Source of the DNA: Acetobacter suratthaniensis
Lineage (GTDB): Bacteria; Pseudomonadota; Alphaproteobacteria; Acetobacterales; Acetobacteraceae
Assembly: GCF_017377745.1 (NCBI RefSeq)
Contig: NZ_JAFVMG010000005.1
Coordinates: forward strand, 99,012-163,011
Length of the DNA stretch: 64,000 nt
Reading direction: 5' to 3'
Positions within the stretch are counted from its first letter, which is position 1. Each line of letters opens with the position of its first letter. A program made the position numbers and the translations under genes. Under the pieces are notes generated by a model that made no database searches, was not told where the DNA came from, and saw only the letters and a program-made list of their open reading frames with translations. Positions 27,313 to 35,346 of this stretch are shown in pieces.

Positions 27313-28872
27313 TCAGGCGCTGCCGGGGCCGTTTTCGGCGTCGTTATCCGTCAGCGGTATGGGGTAGTCGCCGGTAAAGCAGGCATCGCAGTAGCGGCTG
27401 GGGCTGGCGGTGCGGCTTTCATGGCCCATGGCGCGATACAGCCCATCAAGCGAGATAAAGGCCAGACTATCCACCCCGATCAGCTCGGCCATGGTTTTCA
27501 GGTCGTGCTGGGCGGCCAGCAGCTTGCTGCGTTCGGGCGTATCAATCCCGTAAAAGCACGAATGCTGGGTGGGCGGAGAGGAAATGCGCATATGCACTTC
27601 CTTGGCCCCGGCGGCGCGCACCATATCCACGATCTTGCGTGAGGTTGTGCCGCGCACGATCGAATCGTCCACCAGCACCACGCGCTTGCCATCGAGCATC
27701 TGCCGGTTGGGCGAATGCTTCATTTTAACGCCCAGATGCCGCACCTGGTCGGTGGGTTCGATAAAGGTACGGCCCACATAATGGTTGCGGATGATCCCGA
27801 GTTCAAACGGAATGCCGCTGGCCTCCGCATAACCAATGGCCGATGGCACGCCGGAATCGGGTACGGGTACGACTACATCGGCTTCCACGCCGCTTTCATG
27901 GGCGAGTTCGCGCCCGATCTGCTTACGCACGCCGTAAACCGGCAGCCCTTCCAGCACGGAATCAGGGCGGGCGAAGTAGATATATTCAAACACGCAAAAA
28001 TGCGGCTGTGTCTGGCCGAAGGGGCGGAGCGAACGCACGCCGGAATCGTCGATGATGACCAGCTCGCCCGGCTCTACATCGCGCACGAATTCCGCGCCAA
28101 TAATGTCCAGACCGCAGGTTTCGGAGGCCAGCACCCATGCGCCGCCATTGGCATCGCCAGAGCCGCTTTCGTCCTTGGGCATACGGCCCAGAACCAGCGG
28201 GCGCACGCCCATGGGGTCGCGCACGCCAATGAGCGCATCCTGCGACAGCACCACCAGCGAGTAAGCGCCTTCAACCCGCTTGAGTGCGTCAATCAGCCTG
28301 TCTTCCACCGTGGCGTAGAGCGAAATGGCAATCAGGTGGACAAACACTTCCGAGTCCGTAGTGGACTGGAACAGGCAACCCCGGCGGATCAGCTCGCGGC
28401 GCAGCATGTTGGCGTTGGTCAGGTTGCCGTTATGGGCCACCGCCAGCCCGCCAAAGGCGAATTCGGCGAACAGCGGCTGCACGTTGCGCAGCAGGGTCGC
28501 GCCGGATGTCGCGTAGCGGTTATGGCCGATGGCGCGTGTGCCTTCCAGCGTGGCCAGAACGCGCGAGTCTGCAAAGACATCGCCCACAAGGCCCAGCCCG
28601 CGATGCGAGTGAAAACGCTCGGTCGTGGGGTCGAAGGAGACAATGCCTGCCGCTTCCTGCCCACGATGCTGGAGCGCATGCAGGCCAAGGGTGGTCAGCG
28701 GCGCGGCGTCGCGGGCATTCCAGATACCAAAGACCGCGCATTCCTCATGCAGGTGGTCGTCTTCCAGGCCACAGGCGGAGGTGCTCGGGTCTGCGGTCAG
28801 GACGGGCCGGGCGGGGCCGGGCTCGGGTAGGGTAGCACAGGAAGGATCAGACAGGCAGGAACGGACGGGCAT
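27313..28872 (-). CDS. purF: Amidophosphoribosyltransferase
   Basis: First committed enzyme of purine synthesis: PRPP plus glutamine to phosphoribosylamine. In the 519-residue precursor the catalytic N-terminal cysteine is Cys45 in EECAVFGIW. The propeptide of 44 residues must be cut off, longer than the usual 11 or so. Glutaminase motifs LQHRGQEAAG and GHNRYAT are followed by the PRPP loop VLVDDSIVRGTT. The tail CDACFTGDYP contains cysteines found in proteins of the Fe-S type. It is downstream of cvpA in the classical cvpA-purF order. Confidence 0.96.
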   Translation of the reverse strand: MPVRSCLSDPSCATLPEPGPARPVLTADPSTSACGLEDDHLHEECAVFGIWNARDAAPLTTLGLHALQHRGQEAAGIVSFDPTTERFHSHRGLGLVGDVFADSRVLATLEGTRAIGHNRYATSGATLLRNVQPLFAEFAFGGLAVAHNGNLTNANMLRRELIRRGCLFQSTTDSEVFVHLIAISLYATVEDRLIDALKRVEGAYSLVVLSQDALIGVRDPMGVRPLVLGRMPKDESGSGDANGGAWVLASETCGLDIIGAEFVRDVEPGELVIIDDSGVRSLRPFGQTQPHFCVFEYIYFARPDSVLEGLPVYGVRKQIGRELAHESGVEADVVVPVPDSGVPSAIGYAEASGIPFELGIIRNHYVGRTFIEPTDQVRHLGVKMKHSPNRQMLDGKRVVLVDDSIVRGTTSRKIVDMVRAAGAKEVHMRISSPPTQHSCFYGIDTPERSKLLAAQHDLKTMAELIGVDSLAFISLDGLYRAMGHESRTASPSRYCDACFTGDYPIPLTDNDAENGPGSA

Positions 28873-28919
28873 GGAACGCGCAGGGCCTCCGCAATGGGCT
28901 GGCAGGAGCCGGTAGGGGA

Positions 28920-29444
28920 TTACAAGTTCGCGTCATGACCTGTTGGTGACGAAGGCGCAACCCCTTTTGCGCTGAAATCGGCCATATAGGTCTGCAGGCC
29001 ATGAGCGGCTGCCTGTATATATGGGGTGAGCCTGCTGTCTTTTTCCAGTGCCCGCATGTCCTGTGGTTGCAAAAGCCAGTGCGCGAGCATGTAGCCGACC
29101 ACGACAATAAGCCCGCCGCGCACAAGCCCGAACACCCCGCCCAGCAGGCGGTCGGGGCCATCGAGCGGGGTTGCGCGCACCACCTGCACGATCCGGGCGG
29201 ATAACAGCCCCCCCGCAAGGGCCGCAACCAGCAGCACACCCAGAAAAGCCGCAGCCCGCGCACCTGTGGGTGAGCTGATATAGGTCTGCGCCCAGTGGGT
29301 TAGGGGCGGGTTGAACCGGAGTGCGGCAAGCCCGGCGAGTGTCCACACCACAATGCCCAGTGCCGCGCGCGTCAGCCCGCGCCACAGACCATGCAGGACT
29401 GACAGGGTGATGAGAGCAAGCGCGATACCGTCTATGGCCGCCAT
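28920..29444 (-). CDS. cvpA: CvpA-family membrane protein
   Basis: Inner-membrane protein of 174 residues with four hydrophobic segments and the family motifs AIDGIALALITLSVLHGLWRG near the start and LDGPDRLLGGVFGLVRG in the third. In E. coli it affects colicin V production and envelope homeostasis, and it commonly precedes purF as here (47-nt gap). The extreme C-terminus is polar and variable. Confidence 0.9.
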   Translation of the reverse strand: MAAIDGIALALITLSVLHGLWRGLTRAALGIVVWTLAGLAALRFNPPLTHWAQTYISSPTGARAAAFLGVLLVAALAGGLLSARIVQVVRATPLDGPDRLLGGVFGLVRGGLIVVVGYMLAHWLLQPQDMRALEKDSRLTPYIQAAAHGLQTYMADFSAKGVAPSSPTGHDANL

Positions 29445-29588
29445 AGGACTACCGTGTTCTGGAGGGTGGATACTCTGGTGGCGGGCCGCAGGGAGCCTGT
29501 CAAGGCGGCGGGCTTGTGGCCTGCCGTGCGCAGGGCAGATCTGGCCTGTCTGCGGTCGGGCTGTCTGCCTGTATCCGCCCCAAATGGG

Positions 29589-29933
29589 TCAGGGCAGCTT
29601 GCTGGTGGTGATACGCCACGCCCGCGCCCGCCGCCCGACAGATTTGCGGCGGTGCGGGGGCTGGTTGAGCCGGTGCAGGAGTTCAGAGACTTCCAGCCTG
29701 CGCAGCAATTCAGTCCAGACCTCGCCGGGTGGCATGTCCTGTGTACGCCAGATTTCTTCAAGAGCGAGCAGGAACTGAGCGCTTTCACGGATGATGTCCT
29801 GCCGCCGCCCTGCAATAAAGGCCGCCGTGCAGTTGGTGGCGTGCAGTCCTGCCTTCTGGCACACCCGCATGGTGGCGGGTTTGGGGCTACCGCCGGGGGC
29901 GGTGGAGGGCTGCGCGGGTCGGGTTGGTACCAT
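29589..29933 (-). CDS. Degenerate HisE-like protein (phosphoribosyl-ATP pyrophosphatase fold)
   Basis: A 114-residue reading frame whose residues 23-79 line up with HisE: QKAG.HATNCTAAFIAGRRQDIIRESAQFLLAL and a later MPPGEVWTELLRR. The catalytic metal-binding acids appear lost: the usual GEEAVE is G-L-H-A-T-N at 29-34, and the ESAD motif is E-S-A-Q at 50-53. So it is probably not an active pyrophosphatase. The tail is basic. The ATG at 29933 is preferred to a TTG at 29969. It may be a structural or regulatory paralogue or a decaying copy. Confidence 0.6.
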   Translation of the reverse strand: MVPTRPAQPSTAPGGSPKPATMRVCQKAGLHATNCTAAFIAGRRQDIIRESAQFLLALEEIWRTQDMPPGEVWTELLRRLEVSELLHRLNQPPHRRKSVGRRARAWRITTSKLP

Positions 29934-30090
29934 TATCTCATGATGCGTCTTATTGAGCCGGTGGGTCAATCACTCAAATGAGAGGGGAGGCACCTTTCAT
30001 GCGGGTTTGTCGGGCCTGCGCTGCCCGCACGCCGGTTTTGTCCGGACGTGGCGCACGGGCGCGGGCTGTTGGCGGCATTTGCCGCACGGT

Positions 30091-30942
30091 TCAGAACTCC
30101 TCGTAACGGGCGGGGTCCTGATCGAAGGTGCGGCCATCGGGGCGGGCCAGCGTGGCGATTTTGGCCATGTCATCCGCCGCCAGTTCGAAATCGAAGATAT
30201 TGAGGTTCTGCGCCTGCCGTTCCGGGCTGGAGGCCTTGGGCAACGGCACTGCGCCAAGCTGCACATGCCAGCGCAGGATAACCTGTACGATGCTGCGCCC
30301 GATGCGGGTGGCGATTTCCTGCAGCACAGGGTCTTGCAGCATGTGGCTGGCGCGGCCCAGCGGACTCCATGACTGGGTGGCAATGCCCTGTTTGGCATTG
30401 AAGGCGCGCTGGGCGTCCTGCGGAAAATAGGGGTGCAGTTCGATCTGGTTGACCGCAGGCGTAACCCCTGTGGCGCTGATGATGGCCTCAAGATGCTCAG
30501 GCAGGAAGTTGCACACCCCGATGGAGCGGATCAGGCCGCGTTTCTGGGCTTCCACCAGTGCGGTCCATGCCTCGACATACAGCCCCTTGGAGGGGTTGGG
30601 CCAGTGGATGAGATACTGGTCGTAATAGTCAAGCTGCGCGCGGTAGAGCGATTCCTCCACCGTGGCGATGGCTTCCTTGTAATGGTGGTGCCGCCCCGGC
30701 AGCTTGGAGGTCACGCGCAGGGTCTCGCGTGGCAGGCCCGCCTTGCGGATGGCCTCGCCTACGGCCCCTTCGTTTTCGTAATTGAAAGCGGAATCGAGCA
30801 GGGTGTAGCCAACATGCAGCGCGCTGACCATGTCGCTCACACCCTGTGAGCCGTTCAGAAGATAGGTGCCAAAACCAATGGCGGGCATGGTAGCGCCGTC
30901 ATTGAGAGCGACGTTCGGGATGGGGGGAGTGGTCATGTCCAC
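30091..30942 (-). CDS. Aldo/keto reductase (2,5-diketo-gluconate reductase type)
   Basis: NADPH-dependent carbonyl reductase of 283 residues. The catalytic tetrad is visible: Asp and Tyr in LLDSAFNYENEGAVGEAIR, Lys in VTSKLPGRHH and His in DQYLIHWPNP. The coenzyme-binding end is KASSPERQAQNL. Related enzymes in acetic acid bacteria reduce diketo-sugars, but the substrate here is open. It is a single gene between the HisE-like gene and metH, in the same direction. Confidence 0.9.
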   Translation of the reverse strand: MDMTTPPIPNVALNDGATMPAIGFGTYLLNGSQGVSDMVSALHVGYTLLDSAFNYENEGAVGEAIRKAGLPRETLRVTSKLPGRHHHYKEAIATVEESLYRAQLDYYDQYLIHWPNPSKGLYVEAWTALVEAQKRGLIRSIGVCNFLPEHLEAIISATGVTPAVNQIELHPYFPQDAQRAFNAKQGIATQSWSPLGRASHMLQDPVLQEIATRIGRSIVQVILRWHVQLGAVPLPKASSPERQAQNLNIFDFELAADDMAKIATLARPDGRTFDQDPARYEEF

Positions 30943-31046
30943 AGCTCCTTCTCGGCGTTTGCTGAGGGAGCATGGTGGGCAAATTTGCCGCCAAAGGCAA
31001 ATCTGCCCCCGTAACCTGTGTGTGACCCGCCGTGCGGGGGTGGGCT

Positions 31047-34000
31047 TCAGACCGTAAAATACTTGGCGTGGCGGTTGAGAACCACCAGCGCCGAGGTGGA
31101 CTGTTCAGGGTGGAGCTGATCGCCATCGGTCAGGGAGACACCAATGCGCTCGGCTCCCAGCAGGCGCAGCAGCGGCGCCTGATCTTCCAGCCGTGGGCAG
31201 GCCGGATACCCGAAGGAATAGCGCGAACCCCGATAGCCCTGTTGCAGCAGGGTATCCATTTCGCGCGAATCTTCAGCCGAGAAGCCCAGCTCCGCGCGGA
31301 TACGCTTGTGCGTGTATTCGGCCATGGCTTCTGCCATTTCTACCGACAGGCCGTGCAGGTACAGGTAGTCCTGATAGCGGTTTTCCTCGAACCAGTCGCG
31401 GGCGATGTCCGAGGCTTTCTGCCCTACGGTAACAACCTGAAGGCCCACGACATCGCGCTCGGGGTCGGCAATGTCACGCACGAAATCGGCAATGCATTCG
31501 CCATCCGAGCGGGGCTGGCGGGGCAGGCTGAAGCGGGCGGCCTCGGTGGTGCCGTCTTCCTCGAACAGCACCAGATCATTGCCGTCGCCCGCTGCTTTCC
31601 AATAGCCGTAGCAGGCCTGCGGGCGCAGGATGTTATCCTTTGCGGCAAGGTCGAGCATACGGCGCAGGATAGGCCGCAGTTCCTGCCGCGCCCAGATAAG
31701 GAACTCATCCAGCGAGCGGCCCTGTTTACGAAAGCCCCACTGGAACTGATACAGCGCACGCTCGTTCAGGAACGGCAGCACCGCCTCGGGTGTGGCTTCT
31801 ACCACGCGTGCGCCCCAGAAAGGCGGCGCACTGCGTGGCTCGTCGGCGCACAGGCGTGCACGGCGTTCGCGCGCGGCTTGGGCATCCACCGGGCCGTAGC
31901 CGCGTGTTTCGGCGGTTTCGGGTGCGCGGGTGCGGGTGGCCTTGCCGGCACGGCGTGTCTGTATGGCGGCCAGATAGCCTTCAAACCCGCCGCTGGCGAT
32001 CTGATCCATCAGGGTCAGCCCGTCAAAGGCGTCCCGCGCATAGGCCACGCGCCCGGTGGGGGCGTAGGCGGCCACGCAGTCTTCTTCGACATAGTTGCGG
32101 GTCAGGGCGGCACCGCCCAGCAGCACGGGGGTTTCAAGCCCGGAGCGGGCAATTTCCTCAAGGTTTTCGCGCATGATCACGGTGGATTTCACCAAAAGGC
32201 CGGACATGCCAATGGCATCGGCCTTTTGCATGCGCGCGGCCTCGATCATGTCGGCCACCGGCACCTTGATCCCCAGATTGACCACCCGGTAACCGTTATT
32301 GGTCAGGATGATGTCCACAAGGTTCTTGCCGATATCGTGCACATCGCCCTTGACCGTTGCCAGCACGATGGTGCCACGGCTCTGGCCTTCTGTCCGCTCC
32401 ATGTGCGGCTCCAGCCAGGCAACGGCGGCTTTCATGGTTTCAGCCGATTGCAGCACGAAGGGGAGCTGCATCTTGCCCGAGCCGAACAGCTCGCCCACCA
32501 CCTTCATGCCGTCCAGCAGCACGGTGTTGATGATGTCCAGCGGCGCCATGGTCTGCATGGCTTCTTCCAGATCAGCTTCCAGTCCCTTGCGGTCGCCGTC
32601 CACAATGCGGTCTTTCAGGCGGCCGGTGGCGGTTTCGGCGCGCTGGCGCACCACGGCCTCGGAGGCTTTGCGGTCAGCAAACATGGCCAGCATGGTGGCC
32701 AGCGGGTCATAGCCTTCGCTGCGGCGGTCGAAGATCAGGTCTTCCGCAACCTTGACTTCCTCTGGGGCGATCAGGTGCAGCGGGCGGATTTTGGAGACAT
32801 GCACAATGGCCGCCGTCATGCCCGCGCGCACGGCGTGATCGAGATAGACCGAGTTCAGCACCGCGCGTGCGGCCGGGTTCAGCCCGAAGGAGATGTTCGA
32901 CAGCCCCAGCACGATCTGGATATCGGGGAAGGCATCGCGGATCATGCGAATGCCTTCAAGTGTCCACTGGCCCAGCTTGCGGTCGTCTTCCGCGCCTGTG
33001 GCAATCGTGAAGGTCAGCGGATCGATCATCAGGTCAGACTGGGGCAGGCCGTGCGTGTTGCACGCATAGTCCACCAGCCGCGCCGCAATCCGCAGCTTGT
33101 CTTCGGGTTTGCGGGCCATGCCCACTTCATCAATGGTCAGCGCCACCACGGCGGCGCCAAAGCGCCGGGCCAGAACCAGACGGTCGTTGGCCGGGCCTTC
33201 ACCATCCTCGAAGTTGATCGAGTTGATAATGGGCTTGCCGCCATGCAGCTTAAGGGCGGCTTCGATCACCGGGGTTTCGGTCGAATCGATCACCAGCGGG
33301 GCGTTGACGGAGGAGGTGAAGCGCGTGATCACCTCATCCATTTCCGCGCGTTCGTTGCGGCCTACAAAGGCGGTGCAGATGTCGAGCGCGTTCGAGCCTT
33401 CACGCAGCTGGTCGCGGCCAAGGGCCACGCAGCCATCCCAGTCGTGGCTTTCTTGCAGTTCGCGCCATTTCTTGGAACCGTTGGCGTTGCAGCGTTCGCC
33501 AATGGAGAAATAGGCATTTTCCTGCCGCAGCGGCACCTGACCGTACAGGCTGGCCACCGAAGGCACCCAGTGCGCAATGCGCCGTACGGGGGCCGGGCGA
33601 TGGTAGCCCGTGCCTTCCGCCCGGCGGCGCAGCATGGCGTCGAGTGCCTGAATATGGGGGGTGGAGGTACCGCAGCACCCGCCAATGAGATTAAGCCCGT
33701 CTTCGGTAATGAAGCGCTCGACCCATGTGGCCATTTCCTGCGGGGAAAGGGGGTAATGGGTCTTGCCGTCCACCAGTTCGGGCAGGCCCGCATTGGGCTG
33801 GGCCGAAATCAGGCGCGGCCAGTTTTCGGCCAGCCATTTGACATGCTCGGCCATTTCCTGCGGGCCGGTGGCGCAGTTCAGGCCGATCAGATCGGCTTCA
33901 AGCGCGTGAATGACCGTGGCGGCCGCCGCAATATCGGGGCCAACCAGCAGGGTGCCGGTGGTTTCGACCGTAACCTGCACGAAAACGGGCAGCACCACGC

Positions 34001-34547
34001 CTGCTTCGGCACGGGCGCGTTTGACACCGTTGACCGCCGCCTTGATCTGGAGCGTGTCCTGACAGGTTTCGATCAGAACCGCGTCTACCCCACCTTCGAT
34101 CAGGCCGCGTGTCTGCTCGGTCAGGGCGTCTTCCAGCGTGTCGTAATCAATATTGCCCAAAGACGGCAGCTTGGTGCCCGGCCCCATGGAGCCCACCACA
34201 TAGCGGTGGCGACCATCGGCAAAGCTTTCAGCCGCTTCGCGCGCCAGAATGGCGGAGGCGCGGTTGATCTCGCGCGTGCGGTCGGTCAGGCCGAATTCCG
34301 CCAGCGTAATGGGCGAAGCGCCGAAGGTGTTGGTTTCCACCATGTCGGCCCCGGCCTCGTAATACCCGCGATGGATCTCGCGGATCAGCTCCGGGCGGGA
34401 GAGGGTCAGCACTTCGGTGCAGTTTTCCTGTCCCCAGTAGTCGCGCTGCACATCCAGATCGAGCATCTGGATACGTGAGCCCATGCCCCCGTCACAGAGC
34501 AGAACGTGTTCACGCAGGGCGTCGAGAAGGGGCGGACGAGAGGACAT
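31047..34547 (-). CDS. metH: Cobalamin-dependent methionine synthase
   Basis: Transfers a methyl group from 5-methyltetrahydrofolate via cobalamin to homocysteine. From the ATG at 34547 there are 1166 residues in four modules. The homocysteine domain has zinc cysteines in GGCCGTSTPHI. The folate domain follows (FSIGERCNANGS). The cobalamin domain has DVHDIGKNLVD, whose His is the cobalt ligand. The reactivation domain comes last (RFSLPRQPRSDGE, GYPACPRLEDQ). The open frame reaches 34652, but the first 35 codons look non-coding. A cobalamin supply is required. Confidence 0.97.
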   Translation of the reverse strand: MSSRPPLLDALREHVLLCDGGMGSRIQMLDLDVQRDYWGQENCTEVLTLSRPELIREIHRGYYEAGADMVETNTFGASPITLAEFGLTDRTREINRASAILAREAAESFADGRHRYVVGSMGPGTKLPSLGNIDYDTLEDALTEQTRGLIEGGVDAVLIETCQDTLQIKAAVNGVKRARAEAGVVLPVFVQVTVETTGTLLVGPDIAAAATVIHALEADLIGLNCATGPQEMAEHVKWLAENWPRLISAQPNAGLPELVDGKTHYPLSPQEMATWVERFITEDGLNLIGGCCGTSTPHIQALDAMLRRRAEGTGYHRPAPVRRIAHWVPSVASLYGQVPLRQENAYFSIGERCNANGSKKWRELQESHDWDGCVALGRDQLREGSNALDICTAFVGRNERAEMDEVITRFTSSVNAPLVIDSTETPVIEAALKLHGGKPIINSINFEDGEGPANDRLVLARRFGAAVVALTIDEVGMARKPEDKLRIAARLVDYACNTHGLPQSDLMIDPLTFTIATGAEDDRKLGQWTLEGIRMIRDAFPDIQIVLGLSNISFGLNPAARAVLNSVYLDHAVRAGMTAAIVHVSKIRPLHLIAPEEVKVAEDLIFDRRSEGYDPLATMLAMFADRKASEAVVRQRAETATGRLKDRIVDGDRKGLEADLEEAMQTMAPLDIINTVLLDGMKVVGELFGSGKMQLPFVLQSAETMKAAVAWLEPHMERTEGQSRGTIVLATVKGDVHDIGKNLVDIILTNNGYRVVNLGIKVPVADMIEAARMQKADAIGMSGLLVKSTVIMRENLEEIARSGLETPVLLGGAALTRNYVEEDCVAAYAPTGRVAYARDAFDGLTLMDQIASGGFEGYLAAIQTRRAGKATRTRAPETAETRGYGPVDAQAARERRARLCADEPRSAPPFWGARVVEATPEAVLPFLNERALYQFQWGFRKQGRSLDEFLIWARQELRPILRRMLDLAAKDNILRPQACYGYWKAAGDGNDLVLFEEDGTTEAARFSLPRQPRSDGECIADFVRDIADPERDVVGLQVVTVGQKASDIARDWFEENRYQDYLYLHGLSVEMAEAMAEYTHKRIRAELGFSAEDSREMDTLLQQGYRGSRYSFGYPACPRLEDQAPLLRLLGAERIGVSLTDGDQLHPEQSTSALVVLNRHAKYFTV

Positions 34548-34585
34548 GGGCACCATGCAGCCAGACAGAAGGAAAGAAGAAGGAC

Positions 34586-34606
34586 ACGCCCTGAGGTAAA
34601 GGGCGT
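34586..34606 (-). other. Hairpin with pyrimidine tract in the metH leader
   Basis: Read leftward, ACGCCC and GGGCGT form a 6-bp stem around a 9-nt loop, followed by GTCCTTCTTCTTTCC just before the metH start. It could be a weak attenuator or only a stable leader. I see no match to SAM, SAH or cobalamin riboswitch cores. Confidence 0.3.
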
Positions 34607-34770
34607 TGAAAGGGCCGGACGCCGGGCTGGCCTTGGCGGCCTGCCGGGTCACGCTCGCTTCTTATTTCAGAGACACGCAGGGCTGTCCAGCATTCGCGCG
34701 GCACAAACAGGGGGCGGGGTGTGTGGCGGTGGGGCTGGACAGCCCGCACCCGCGGGGCCAGCATCCGGGA

Positions 34771-35334
34771 ATGACAAAAAGCGTTTATGTTCCCCCGCAC
34801 CCCCGGCGGGATGGCCGCCTGTCCCTGTGCGTGACGGATCAGCCCGCTGCCTCCTTACTGCCAGAGAGCGGCGTAGCACTGGTGCGCGTGCTACCCTATG
34901 GGGGGCAGGTCTGTGATGAAACGCCCCCCGGCTGGGCGGGGGTATGGACATGGCACGCCCCGTTGCAGACTGATTTTGCCCCACCCGCCGCCGCGACATC
35001 GGCGGCTGTGGGCGCATTGGCCACAGGCCGCAGGCGCGATGCAGGCCGGGCCTTGTCACGCGGGCTGGTGGCTGAAAGCCTGCCGCCTCAGGCCGGGGGC
35101 GTTCAGGGCAGCGCTTTGGCGGCAAACCCGCCCGGCTGTGCCTGTTGTGTGGGTGTGGGCGGGCTGGATCGTTTTCTTCTGGCCCGCGCACAGGAGCATG
35201 TACGTGGCACCGGCCCGGCTTTTCATGCCCTTGTAGTGCTGTGCCCGGCGGGCATGGCGGAGCCGGTGCGCGGTCTGGTGCAGGGTTCCGGCCTGCTTGC
35301 GGCCTTTTACAGTCTGGAACCCGCCCCGGTTTGA
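34771..35334 (+). CDS. Small protein with a CobW-like CxCC region
   Basis: The 187-residue protein starts at 34771 (MTKSVYVPPHPRRDG). Its N-terminal half is not recognised, and no P-loop is present. From about residue 120 it follows the metallochaperone GTPase CobW/COG0523 around the metal motif: NPPGCACCVGVGGLDRFLL, then FHALVVLCPAGMAEPVRGL and LLAAFYSLEP, parallel to the switch II region. The protein ends where CobW would continue into its G4 motif and C-terminal domain. It lies between metH and a TonB receptor, a metal-related setting. The function is unknown. Confidence 0.55.
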   Translation: MTKSVYVPPHPRRDGRLSLCVTDQPAASLLPESGVALVRVLPYGGQVCDETPPGWAGVWTWHAPLQTDFAPPAAATSAAVGALATGRRRDAGRALSRGLVAESLPPQAGGVQGSALAANPPGCACCVGVGGLDRFLLARAQEHVRGTGPAFHALVVLCPAGMAEPVRGLVQGSGLLAAFYSLEPAPV

Positions 35335-35346
35335 AAGGGTGCGCTC

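Noticed and set aside
31032..34478. A 1148-codon open frame on the plus strand opposite metH
   Set aside because: It is the antisense shadow of the high-GC metH gene: His/Gly/Ala-rich with no family resemblance, while metH on the other strand has all its catalytic motifs.
34548..34770. SAM, SAH or cobalamin riboswitch before metH
   Set aside because: I compared the leader with the core sequences I know for these classes and found no match beyond a simple hairpin.
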